From Bacteroidaceae bacterium (lineage in GTDB: Bacteria > Bacteroidota > Bacteroidia > Bacteroidales > Bacteroidaceae), in assembly GCA_017516265.1 (NCBI GenBank), contig JAFXDL010000009.1:1-54272 (forward strand): a stretch of 54,272 nt of DNA, written 5' to 3'. Below, in pieces: positions 17,372 to 24,448 of this stretch. Position 1 is the first letter of the stretch; every line of letters starts with the position of its first letter. Position numbers and translations under genes: made by a program. The notes beneath the pieces are model-generated. The model saw only the letters and a list, made by a program, of their open reading frames with translations, was not told the origin of the DNA and did not search any database.

Positions 17372-17902
17372 ATGAAGAAGTGGAATTACCTCCCCCTGGT
17401 GCTGCTGGCACTGTGCACAAGCCTGACCTTTGTGGCTTGTGGAGACGATGAAGACGAACCCATATTCATCATTGACCCTGTCATGGGAACTGACGAGTGG
17501 CTGGCCGACAGCTACACCGGCACCACACTGACCGACCTCGACAGCCGGGGCATGGTGATGCGCATTGACACCACCTACAACCAGCCCCTCACCATAGGGA
17601 AGGACTCGCTGGGCCAACTGGTACTGACCTACCACAACTGGACCGACCACACGGGCATGAGCTACGGCGACTTCCGCATACTGCCCCTGGTGACCACAGC
17701 CACCGATGAGGGGGTACTCATCAGCGGCGCCTGCACCGACAGCCTCTACAAGGCGGGCGTGGGATACCCTGCCAGCCTGCGTGTCGAAGGCATCGTCAGC
17801 GGCAAGGAGAAGGTGGCCGACCTGACCATAAACATCGACTTGGCAGTAAGTCCCAAGATGACACTGAAGTTCACACTGAAGTATGAAGGAACAGCGGAAT
17901 AA
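17372..17902 (+). CDS. Small lipoprotein paired with a TonB-dependent receptor
   Basis: A 176-residue protein with a lipoprotein signal (MKKWNYLPLV...FVAC, Cys near residue 23) followed by an acidic tether (GDDEDE). The rest is beta-rich (TGTTLTDLDS..., ADLTINIDLAV) without a recognised family. Its last 20 bp overlap the start of the TonB receptor gene, so the two are translationally coupled and probably function together, the lipoprotein perhaps as a surface-exposed or periplasmic partner. It is not SusD-like in size or motif. Confidence 0.65.
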   Translation: MKKWNYLPLVLLALCTSLTFVACGDDEDEPIFIIDPVMGTDEWLADSYTGTTLTDLDSRGMVMRIDTTYNQPLTIGKDSLGQLVLTYHNWTDHTGMSYGDFRILPLVTTATDEGVLISGACTDSLYKAGVGYPASLRVEGIVSGKEKVADLTINIDLAVSPKMTLKFTLKYEGTAE

Positions 17903-20219
17903 GAGAAAGAGTGACTATAGTACTTATAATCACTATAGATACTACAGTAGCCGATGGCTACTGACCGGGATGCTCGCCACAGCGGGCATTCTCTGTTTGC
18001 AGGCCACCGAGGCCGACAGCCTGCGGGTGGTGGACATCGAGGCGGTCACCGTCGTGGCACAACCCAAGGAGCACATCCCACTGAAGCAGCAGCCACAGGC
18101 CGTGAGCCTGCTGGGAAAGGAGACGCTGACCGAACACGGCGTGACCTCCATCAAACAGCTGGGCACACTGGTGCCCAACCTCTTCATCCCCGACTATGGC
18201 AGCAGCCTCACCTCGGCCCTCTACATCCGGGGGATAGGGTCGCGCATCAACACACCTGCTGTGGGACTGTACGTAGATAACATGCCCTACACCGAGAAGT
18301 CTGCCTTCGACTTCCAGTTCATGGATGTGGAGCGCGTGGATGTGCTGCGCGGACCCCAAGGGACGCTCTATGGGCGAAACACCATGGGCGGACTGGTGAA
18401 ACTCTACACCACCAACCCGCTGCGCTCACCGGGAATTGACGCGACCTTGGGCGGCGCACTGGCCGACATGAGCTACTACGTTTCGGCAAATGCGCGCTAC
18501 AGGCTGAGCGAGCGGACCGGACTGTCATTGGGAGCCCACGGACGCGAAGCACGCGGACTGCACCGCAACGTCACCACCGGCAACTGGGCCGAGTGGGGCA
18601 AGAAGATGGGCGTAAGGCTGAGACTCGTCCACCTGGCCAGCGAGACAATGAAGATGGACCTCACCGCCAGCCTGGACCGCACGGACGAGCGGGGATATGC
18701 CTACCAGTACAACGGTCCGCTGACCGAGGATGGGGGGAAGTACTCACACCTAATCGGACACATCAGCAACAACCGTCCGCACGGATACCGGCGCGACCTG
18801 GCCAATGCCTCGGGCCACATCCAGTGGACGGCGGGAGACTTCACACTGAGCAGTGTCACCGGATACCAGTGGGTCAGGGATGACATGCGCATCGACCAGG
18901 ACTTCCTGCCCGACGACATCTTCACCCTGCAGCAACGGCAACAGATACACACGCTGAACCAGGAGCTGACCCTGAAGAGTCCCATGAGGGCTGACCGGTG
19001 GAAATGGGTGACGGGACTGAGCGCTACCCTGCAATGGAACCGCACCAACGCGCCTGTGAACTTCTATGGCGACGGGGTGCAGATGATACAACGGGCGATG
19101 GACGAAGGAATGGCCGGAAGCCCCGTGAGCGTGAAACTTACGGACGAGCAGCTGCACATACCGGGACTGTTCCACACGCCCATGAGGGGAGTTGCCCTGT
19201 TCCACCAGAGCGACCTGCGGCTGGCCACCGCACTGACCCTGACCCTCGGCCTCAGGCTGGACCACGAGTGGCAGGGCATCGACTATGACACACAGACAAC
19301 CATAAACACCCTGTTCACTGGCATGGGACTGGTGGACCAACCCGGCGTGAAGCGTGTGGAGTACATCGGGAACTTCCACAAACCACAGACCCACCTGCTG
19401 CCCCGCCTGGCACTGAGCTACCGCACAGGGGCAGGCACGCTCTATGCATCCTTCAGCAAGGGGATGCGCTCGGGAGGATACAACATACAGATGTTCAGCG
19501 AAATCATACAGCAGAGCTTCCGCACTGCGGACTTCAGCCCCGAGGAAATCCGAAGACAGATAAACTACGACCCCGAATGGAGCCTCAACTACGAGGTGGG
19601 GACCCACCTGAAACTGTTCGAGGGAATGATGACGGCGGATGCCGCCCTCTTCCTCATACAGACGCACGACCAGCAGGTGAGCCGCTTCACACCCGAAGGG
19701 CTGGGACGCATACTGGTGAATGCCGGACGGGCACGCAGCTGGGGAGGCGAACTATCCGTGCAGGCACAGCCCCTTGAGGGACTGACACTGAGCGGCGAAA
19801 CGGGCTATACCCACGCCACCTTCACCCGCTACGACGGAGGCACGGCGGCCGAGGGCGAGGCTGTGGACTACACGGGAAACCGCGTGCCATTCGTGCCGGA
19901 GCTGACCAGCAACCTCGCGGTCCGCTACACCCTGCCCCTGAAGAGCAGGCCACTGGGCATCAGCCGACTGACGATGGGCGCCAACCGCTCGTCAGTGGGG
20001 CGCATCTGGTGGACCGAGGCGAACGATGCCCGGCAGGACGACTACTCGCAGCTGAATGCCAACCTCACACTGCACTTCGATACCTGGGAGCTGAACCTCT
20101 ACGGACGGAACCTGACGGACACACGCTTCGACACCTTCCGCTTCCACAGCATGGGCCGCGACTTCAGCCAGCAGGGCCGGCCGCGGGACTTCGGAGTACA
20201 GGCCAGATGGAGGCTGTGA
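17883..20219 (+). CDS. TonB-dependent outer membrane receptor
   Basis: A 778-residue receptor. After a signal-like hydrophobic segment (WLLTGMLATAGILCLQA, about residues 25-41) comes the plug domain (residues about 50-170: VTVVAQPKE, LYIRGIGSR, VERVDVLRGPQGTLYGRNTMGG) and then a 22-strand-type barrel with the C-terminal ARWRL. There is no carboxypeptidase-like N-terminal domain and no SusD partner, so it is nearer to metal, haem or cofactor receptors than to glycan importers. The polar N-terminus preceding the hydrophobic segment is encoded by a 9-bp repeat and is unusual; translation from Met 30 (MLATAGIL) would give a more ordinary signal peptide. Confidence 0.88.
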   Translation: MKEQRNKRKSDYSTYNHYRYYSSRWLLTGMLATAGILCLQATEADSLRVVDIEAVTVVAQPKEHIPLKQQPQAVSLLGKETLTEHGVTSIKQLGTLVPNLFIPDYGSSLTSALYIRGIGSRINTPAVGLYVDNMPYTEKSAFDFQFMDVERVDVLRGPQGTLYGRNTMGGLVKLYTTNPLRSPGIDATLGGALADMSYYVSANARYRLSERTGLSLGAHGREARGLHRNVTTGNWAEWGKKMGVRLRLVHLASETMKMDLTASLDRTDERGYAYQYNGPLTEDGGKYSHLIGHISNNRPHGYRRDLANASGHIQWTAGDFTLSSVTGYQWVRDDMRIDQDFLPDDIFTLQQRQQIHTLNQELTLKSPMRADRWKWVTGLSATLQWNRTNAPVNFYGDGVQMIQRAMDEGMAGSPVSVKLTDEQLHIPGLFHTPMRGVALFHQSDLRLATALTLTLGLRLDHEWQGIDYDTQTTINTLFTGMGLVDQPGVKRVEYIGNFHKPQTHLLPRLALSYRTGAGTLYASFSKGMRSGGYNIQMFSEIIQQSFRTADFSPEEIRRQINYDPEWSLNYEVGTHLKLFEGMMTADAALFLIQTHDQQVSRFTPEGLGRILVNAGRARSWGGELSVQAQPLEGLTLSGETGYTHATFTRYDGGTAAEGEAVDYTGNRVPFVPELTSNLAVRYTLPLKSRPLGISRLTMGANRSSVGRIWWTEANDARQDDYSQLNANLTLHFDTWELNLYGRNLTDTRFDTFRFHSMGRDFSQQGRPRDFGVQARWRL
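17915..17950. repeat. 9-bp CTATAG array within the receptor gene's 5' end
   Basis: CTATAG-like cores start at 17915, 17924, 17933 and 17942, each 9 bp apart. Because 9 is a multiple of 3, the array stays in frame and is translated as four xYx triplets (DYS TYN HYR YYS). The same core and period recur at 24325-24375. Confidence 0.75.
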
Positions 20220-20256
20220 GAAGAGGGGGGCCTCATACATAAGCCCACACATCCTT

Positions 20257-20640
20257 CTGAGTCCCCATCACCCTGCGGTAAGACCATTCGATGATGACGA
20301 GGGAGACATACAGTTCGAAGGTAACCAGCACTCTCCCTCTAAGTTAGAGGGAGTCCCCGTAGGGGGAGGGCGTGTGTCCGTAAAACCCTCATTCTCACAC
20401 ACTCCTCCGGCCTAAGGCCACCTCCCCTAACTTAGGGGAGGAGTTATAGATACTCCTGCTACGGAGCGGGGCTTTGGGACAATCCGTCATTCCGAGCGCA
20501 ACGAAGAATCTCTGTAACCCCAACACATCTTGTCATTCTGAGCGCAGCGAAGAATCTGTAAACGTCAGCATGAGACTTAAAGCATACGTTATCAGATTCT
20601 TCGCTGCGCTCAGAATGACAAAGTCCGTCAGAAGCGAACG
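20257..20640. repeat. Composite intergenic repeat (CTCCCTCTAAG unit plus CATTCTGAG inverted repeat)
   Basis: Non-coding. It carries TCTGAGTCCCCATCACCCTG as at 11900, the CTCCCTCTAAGTTAGAGGG...CCTAACTTAGGGGAGGAG unit at 20330-20445, and a perfect 26-bp inverted repeat at 20532-20557 and 20594-20619 that starts GTCATTCTGAGCGCAGCGAA and ends GAATCT. The gap 20220-20650 contains nothing else recognisable. Confidence 0.88.
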
Positions 20641-20650
20641 AAAGAGTCCG

Positions 20651-21136
20651 TCAGACAGACTGACTCACTCCTCCCCCTTCGGGGGAGTCAGAGGGGGCCT
20701 CCGCCTTCAGATAGTCACTGACGGAGGCATACGTCACTCCGTCCTTGGTGACGGGACCCAGTTCGAAGGTCAGATTCTTCACCACCCGCTCCCTCAACTC
20801 CTTGGAGGGGGTAAAGAGGAGGCGCGGCTCGCGTACCATGCGCGAAGGATGGTAGTCGCGGATGTCGTCCGTCCCTTCACTCTTGAAACTTATGCGCAGG
20901 TGTCCCAGATGGCCCAGGTTCACCGAGTGGCCCTGCAAGAGCTGCTCCACCACGTAGTTCTCCAACAGGTCAAGCGCCGCCTCCATCTCCATGGGAGTGA
21001 TGGAGGTGTTCCTCGTAGCCTGACGGGCCATCTGACGGACAGACAGCGGCTTGCCACTCACGGCCAGGCCGTACCACTTCTTTGCCTCATGCGGCTTGGC
21101 AGGGTTGCCACGTTGCACAATCTTCACTTTTGTCAT
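20651..21136 (-). CDS. HU-like DNA-binding protein with repeat-encoded C-terminus
   Basis: A 161-residue protein of the HU/IHF-like type found in Bacteroidetes (HU-HIG or similar). The N-terminal part KIVQRGNP...KKWYGLAVSGKPLSV, the helices SVRQMARQATRNTSITPMEM and ALDLLENYVVEQLLQGHSV, and VNLGHLGHLRISFKSEG form the dimerisation and beta-arm region. The last 14 residues or so (SDSPEGGGVSQSV) are encoded by a CCCCCTTCGGGGG palindromic repeat that also provides the stop codon. DNA binding is inferred from the fold; targets are unknown. Its predicted leader contains a 24-bp-period array. Confidence 0.8.
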   Translation of the reverse strand: MTKVKIVQRGNPAKPHEAKKWYGLAVSGKPLSVRQMARQATRNTSITPMEMEAALDLLENYVVEQLLQGHSVNLGHLGHLRISFKSEGTDDIRDYHPSRMVREPRLLFTPSKELRERVVKNLTFELGPVTKDGVTYASVSDYLKAEAPSDSPEGGGVSQSV

Positions 21137-21189
21137 ACCATATATCTCTTTGATGTTACTGTTCGGGACTCACGTCAGATGAGCAGAAC

Positions 21190-21277
21190 CACACTAGTAG
21201 TCTGACGCATCGTCACACTAGTAGTCTGATGTGTCTCCACATTAGTAGTGTGAATGGTGGTCACATCAGTAGTCTGA
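21190..21277. repeat. 24-bp-period tandem array
   Basis: Four cores related to CACACTAGTAGTCTGA start at 21190, 21214, 21238 and 21262, exactly 24 bp apart; the sequence between cores varies. It lies 54-141 bp upstream of the HU-like gene. Confidence 0.88.
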
Positions 21278-21326
21278 CTGCCTCCGATGGACGGGAGACG
21301 GCTGCTACTGCTCACGTACCACCCTG

Positions 21327-21334
21327 CAAATATA
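21327..21334 (-). promoter_or_regulatory. Candidate -7 element TATATTTG of the HU-like gene
   Basis: Minus-strand TATATTTG matches TAnnTTTG. No clear -33 TTG is present. If used, the transcript would carry a leader of about 185 nt including the 24-bp array. Confidence 0.45.
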
Positions 21335-21396
21335 GCAAGAATGTGGGAAAAGCTGACACATAGTAGGAAAAAATCATCACATTGGAGAGGAAAACA

Positions 21397-21427
21397 TTGC
21401 CACTTCACAGGGATTTTACTATCTTTG
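21397..21427 (+). promoter_or_regulatory. Promoter of the GH43 gene
   Basis: TTG at 21397-21399, 20-bp spacer, TATCTTTG at 21420-21427: full consensus match, 30 bp before the ATG. Confidence 0.75.
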
Positions 21428-21457
21428 CACCCGACCAAATAAAAAACTGACAAAGAT

Positions 21458-23149
21458 ATGAAACTAAAATCCATGACAGCGCTGGCCCTGATGGCTGCCC
21501 TAGGAGGCGGACAGGCCCTGGCGCAAGCGAATGAAAAGAACTACGTGTCGGAAGTGTGGGTGGCCGACATGGGCAACGGAAAGTACCACAACCCCATCCT
21601 GTGTGCCGACTACAGCGACCCCGACGTCTGCCGTGTGGGAGACGACTACTACATGACGGCCTCCAGCTTCAACTGCCTGCCGGGACTTCCCATCCTGCAC
21701 TCCAAGGACCTGGTGAACTGGACCATCATCGGCCACGCAGTGGCACACACACTGCCACCGGTGGAGACTCCGGAACGTCCGGAACACGGCAACCGTGTGT
21801 GGGCTCCGGCCATCCGCCACCACAACGGCACCTTCTATATCTTCTGGGGCGACCCCGACCAGGGAGCCTACATGGTTTCGGCCAAAGACCCCCGAGGCAC
21901 ATGGACAGCCCCGAAGCTCATCAAACCGGCCAAAGGCCTCATCGACACCTGCCCCCTGTGGGACGATGACGGAAAGGTCTATCTCTACCACGCATACGCC
22001 GGAAGCCGCGCCGGGCTGAAGAGCATCCTGGCCGTCTGTGAACTGGACCCCGAGACCCTCGTGGCCACCACACAGAGCCGCATCATCTTCGACGGACACA
22101 TAGACCACCCCACGTGCGAGGGAGCGAAGATTCATAAGTATCAGGGCAAGTACTACCTGTTCCACCCCGCCGGAGGTGTGGCCACCGGATGGCAGGTGGT
22201 CGAGCGGGCCGACAATCCCTACGGACCGTTTGAGTGCAAGACCGTATTGGCCCAAGGGAACACCACCATCAACGGGCCTCACCAGGGAGCTTGGGTGGAT
22301 ACCCCGACGGGAGAGCACTGGTTCTTCCACTTCCAGGACGTGGGAGCCTACGGCCGACTGGTGCACCTGCAACCGATGGAGTGGAAGGACGGATGGCCCG
22401 TCATCGGCGTGGACAAGGACGGCGATGGCTGTGGCGAACCCGTACTGACATACCGCAAACCGAACGTGGGCAAGACGTACCCCATACAGACTCCTCAGGA
22501 GAGCGACGAGTTCGACGGTATGACCCTGGGCAAACAGTGGCAATGGCATGCCAACATCAACGAGCTGTGGGCCTACTACGCAGGTGACAAGGGCTACATG
22601 CGCCTGTACTCTTACCCCGTGGTGGAGGACTACAAGAGCCTGTGGGACGTGGCCAATCTGCTGCTGCAGAAGACTCCGGCCTTCAACTTCGCCGCCACCA
22701 TGAAGCTGACCTTCTGCCCGAGCGAGAAATACACGGGCGAACGCACCGGCCTGGTGGTGATGGGACGCGACTATGCCGGCCTCATCCTGGAGAACACCAA
22801 GGAGGGACTGGCACTGAGTCAGGTGGAGTGCAAGAAGGCCGACAAGGGCAAGACGGAAGAGGTGAAGGAATCGGTGACAGTGGCCGACGGCACGGTGTAT
22901 CTGAAAGCCAAGTTCAGCACCGATGCCACAGAGAAGAAAGCCTTTGCCGACAAGGGTGACCGCGTGGTGACCTGCGACTTCCTCTACAGCACCGACGGCA
23001 AGAAGTTCAAGAAACTGGGCCAGCCCTTCCGCGTGCGCGAAGGCCAGTGGATAGGTGCCAAGATGGGTACCTTCTGCACCCGTCCCCACATGGTCACCAA
23101 CGACGGCGGCTGGGTGGACGTTGACTGGTTCCGCGTGACGAAGAAGTAA
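21458..23149 (+). CDS. Glycoside hydrolase family 43, beta-xylosidase / arabinofuranosidase type
   Basis: A 563-residue secreted enzyme with a signal peptide (MKLKSMTALA...ALAQ). The five-bladed catalytic domain spans residues about 40-345: base Asp in ADYSDPDV (about residue 54), the pKa-setting Asp in LIDTCPLWDDDG (about residue 165), the acid Glu in DHPTCEGAKIHK (about residue 225). Residues about 350-563 form a concanavalin-like C-terminal domain as in GH43 beta-xylosidases (subfamily 12-like). Likely cleaves xylo- or arabino-oligosaccharides in the periplasm. It stands alone, without a SusCD pair, under its own promoter. Confidence 0.9.
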   Translation: MKLKSMTALALMAALGGGQALAQANEKNYVSEVWVADMGNGKYHNPILCADYSDPDVCRVGDDYYMTASSFNCLPGLPILHSKDLVNWTIIGHAVAHTLPPVETPERPEHGNRVWAPAIRHHNGTFYIFWGDPDQGAYMVSAKDPRGTWTAPKLIKPAKGLIDTCPLWDDDGKVYLYHAYAGSRAGLKSILAVCELDPETLVATTQSRIIFDGHIDHPTCEGAKIHKYQGKYYLFHPAGGVATGWQVVERADNPYGPFECKTVLAQGNTTINGPHQGAWVDTPTGEHWFFHFQDVGAYGRLVHLQPMEWKDGWPVIGVDKDGDGCGEPVLTYRKPNVGKTYPIQTPQESDEFDGMTLGKQWQWHANINELWAYYAGDKGYMRLYSYPVVEDYKSLWDVANLLLQKTPAFNFAATMKLTFCPSEKYTGERTGLVVMGRDYAGLILENTKEGLALSQVECKKADKGKTEEVKESVTVADGTVYLKAKFSTDATEKKAFADKGDRVVTCDFLYSTDGKKFKKLGQPFRVREGQWIGAKMGTFCTRPHMVTNDGGWVDVDWFRVTKK

Positions 23150-23159
23150 GGAGGAAGAA

Positions 23160-23378
23160 GACCCTCCCCCTGCCCCTCCCTGTGAGGGAGGGGAGTAGAT
23201 AGAAAAGCAAATAAGTAACAAGTAATAAGAAACAGAACAGCAGACATTCCCCTCCCAAGGGACCCTCCCCCTGCCCCTCCCAAGGGAGGGGAGTAGATAG
23301 TAAAGTATGTAAGTATAAGAGACAGAACAGCAAACATTCTACTCCCCTCCCTCACAGGGAGGGGCAGGGGGAGGGTCC
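23160..23378. repeat. GGACCC/GGGTCC repeats, two copies, one inserted in the other
   Basis: A first copy from 23160 (GACCCTCCCCCTGCCCCT... AGTAGATAG ... CAGCAGACATT) is interrupted at 23260 by a complete second copy that ends GGGGGAGGGTCC at 23378. The second ends 22 bp before the next start codon. The gap between the GH43 and DUF456 genes is otherwise empty. Confidence 0.9.
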
Positions 23379-23399
23379 GCTGGTCATTTTATTCATCTT

Positions 23400-23876
23400 A
23401 TGGACATCGCACTCATCATCCTAGGCATCATCTGCCTCATCACCGGCCTGGCAGGCTGCATCCTGCCCATGCTTCCCGGTCCGCCCGTGGCCTACGCGGG
23501 CCTCATCCTGCTGCACCTGACCGACGGCGTCAGCCTCTCGACCACCGAACTGCTCGTCTGTCTTCTCATCGTAGTGGTGGTGCAGGTGCTCGACTACATC
23601 ATTCCCATGCTGGGCACCAAGTACACCGGCAAAGGAGGCAAGTGGGCCAACCGCGGCACCCTCATCGGTACCCTGCTGGGCATGTTCTTCCTGCCTTGGG
23701 GCATCATCATCGGTCCCTTCGTGGGCGCCTTCATGGGAGCTACTAAAGACGGCATGGACAACACGCAAGCCCTCAAGGCCGGCTTCGGCTCCCTCCTCGG
23801 CTTCCTCCTGGGCACCGTGCTCAAGTTCGTAGCCTGCGGCTACTTCATCTGGGTCTTTGTCAGGGAGCTGGTATAG
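23400..23876 (+). CDS. DUF456 membrane protein
   Basis: A 158-residue hydrophobic protein with four to five membrane segments, glycine zippers (GTLIGTLLGMFFLPWGIIIGPFVGAFMGA) and the family-like CILPMLPGPPVAYAGLILL near the N-terminus. The function of DUF456 is unknown. The ATG at 23400 follows a palindromic repeat directly. It lies upstream of folB, with a short 9-bp array between them. Confidence 0.8.
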   Translation: MDIALIILGIICLITGLAGCILPMLPGPPVAYAGLILLHLTDGVSLSTTELLVCLLIVVVVQVLDYIIPMLGTKYTGKGGKWANRGTLIGTLLGMFFLPWGIIIGPFVGAFMGATKDGMDNTQALKAGFGSLLGFLLGTVLKFVACGYFIWVFVRELV

Positions 23877-23894
23877 TCCTACCAGCCTCCCAGA

Positions 23895-23930
23895 GTCCCT
23901 AAACTCCTTAAAGTCTTTAAAGTCCTTAAA
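23895..23930. repeat. 9-bp array (GTCCTTAAA)
   Basis: Units GTCCCTAAA, CTCCTTAAA, GTCTTTAAA and GTCCTTAAA start at 23895, 23904, 23913 and 23922, just upstream of folB. Confidence 0.8.
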
Positions 23931-23950
23931 GCCCCTCTCCCATTATCCCC

Positions 23951-24319
23951 ATGACCATCCTCTCCTCCTCCATCCTTCTCCCCCAAATGCAGTTCCACGC
24001 CTACCACGGCGTACTCCCTCAAGAACGTCTTGTAGGAGCCCAGTTCACCGTCTCCCTCGAAGTGAAAGTCCGCTTAGATGAAGCCCTCCAGTCCGACAGC
24101 CTCGAAGGCACAGTCAGCTATGCCGACATCCACGCTGCCGTGAAAGAAGAGATGGCCATCCCCTCAGCCCTACTGGAACATGTCGCAGGCCGCATCATCC
24201 GCCGCCTCTTCCACGACTTCCCCACCATCGAATCCCTCAAGGTCGAGGTCATGAAACAAAACCCTCCCATGGGAGCCGACATCCCCGCCGCCGGAGTCAG
24301 GCTGGAAGTCACCCGCTAG
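23951..24319 (+). CDS. folB: Dihydroneopterin aldolase FolB
   Basis: A 122-residue enzyme of folate synthesis that splits 7,8-dihydroneopterin into 6-hydroxymethyl-dihydropterin and glycolaldehyde. Family segments are visible: MQFHAYHGVLPQERLVGAQF with the Tyr-His-Gly region, DSLEGTVSYADIH, LLEHVAGRI with the conserved Glu, and VEVMKQNPPMGAD with the catalytic Lys. Length matches the family. ATG 23951 is the only sensible start. Confidence 0.93.
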   Translation: MTILSSSILLPQMQFHAYHGVLPQERLVGAQFTVSLEVKVRLDEALQSDSLEGTVSYADIHAAVKEEMAIPSALLEHVAGRIIRRLFHDFPTIESLKVEVMKQNPPMGADIPAAGVRLEVTR

Positions 24320-24324
24320 CCCCC

Positions 24325-24375
24325 CTATAGACGCTATGGGCTCTATAGTTTCTATAGTTACTATAGTTCCTATCC
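24325..24375. repeat. 9-bp CTATAG array
   Basis: CTATAG-type cores begin at 24325, 24334, 24343, 24352, 24361 and 24370: six units with a strict 9-bp period, directly after the folB stop. Same core and period as in the TonB receptor 5' end. Confidence 0.85.
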
Positions 24376-24384
24376 CCCCAAAAA

Positions 24385-24426
24385 CCAAACAAGGGCGCAC
24401 CGGCTTCCCGGTGCGCCCTTGTTTGG
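24385..24426. terminator. Strong bidirectional hairpin between folB and the GH105-CE12 gene
   Basis: CCAAACAAGGGCGCACCGG pairs perfectly with its complement around a CTTC loop (19-bp stem). On the minus strand it is followed by TTTTTGG, so it terminates the GH105-CE12 transcript; it may also stop folB. Confidence 0.92.
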
Positions 24427-24448
24427 CTCCTACAGCTCCCCTCTCTTA

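Noticed and set aside
17372..20219. SusCD-type glycan uptake pair
   Set aside because: The lipoprotein is only 176 residues and comes before the receptor; the receptor lacks the carboxypeptidase-like N-terminal domain of SusC proteins.
21500..23221. 573-codon minus-strand open frame opposite the GH43 gene
   Set aside because: Antisense shadow in GC-rich DNA, extending into the flanking repeat; the GH43 catalytic residues lie on the plus strand.
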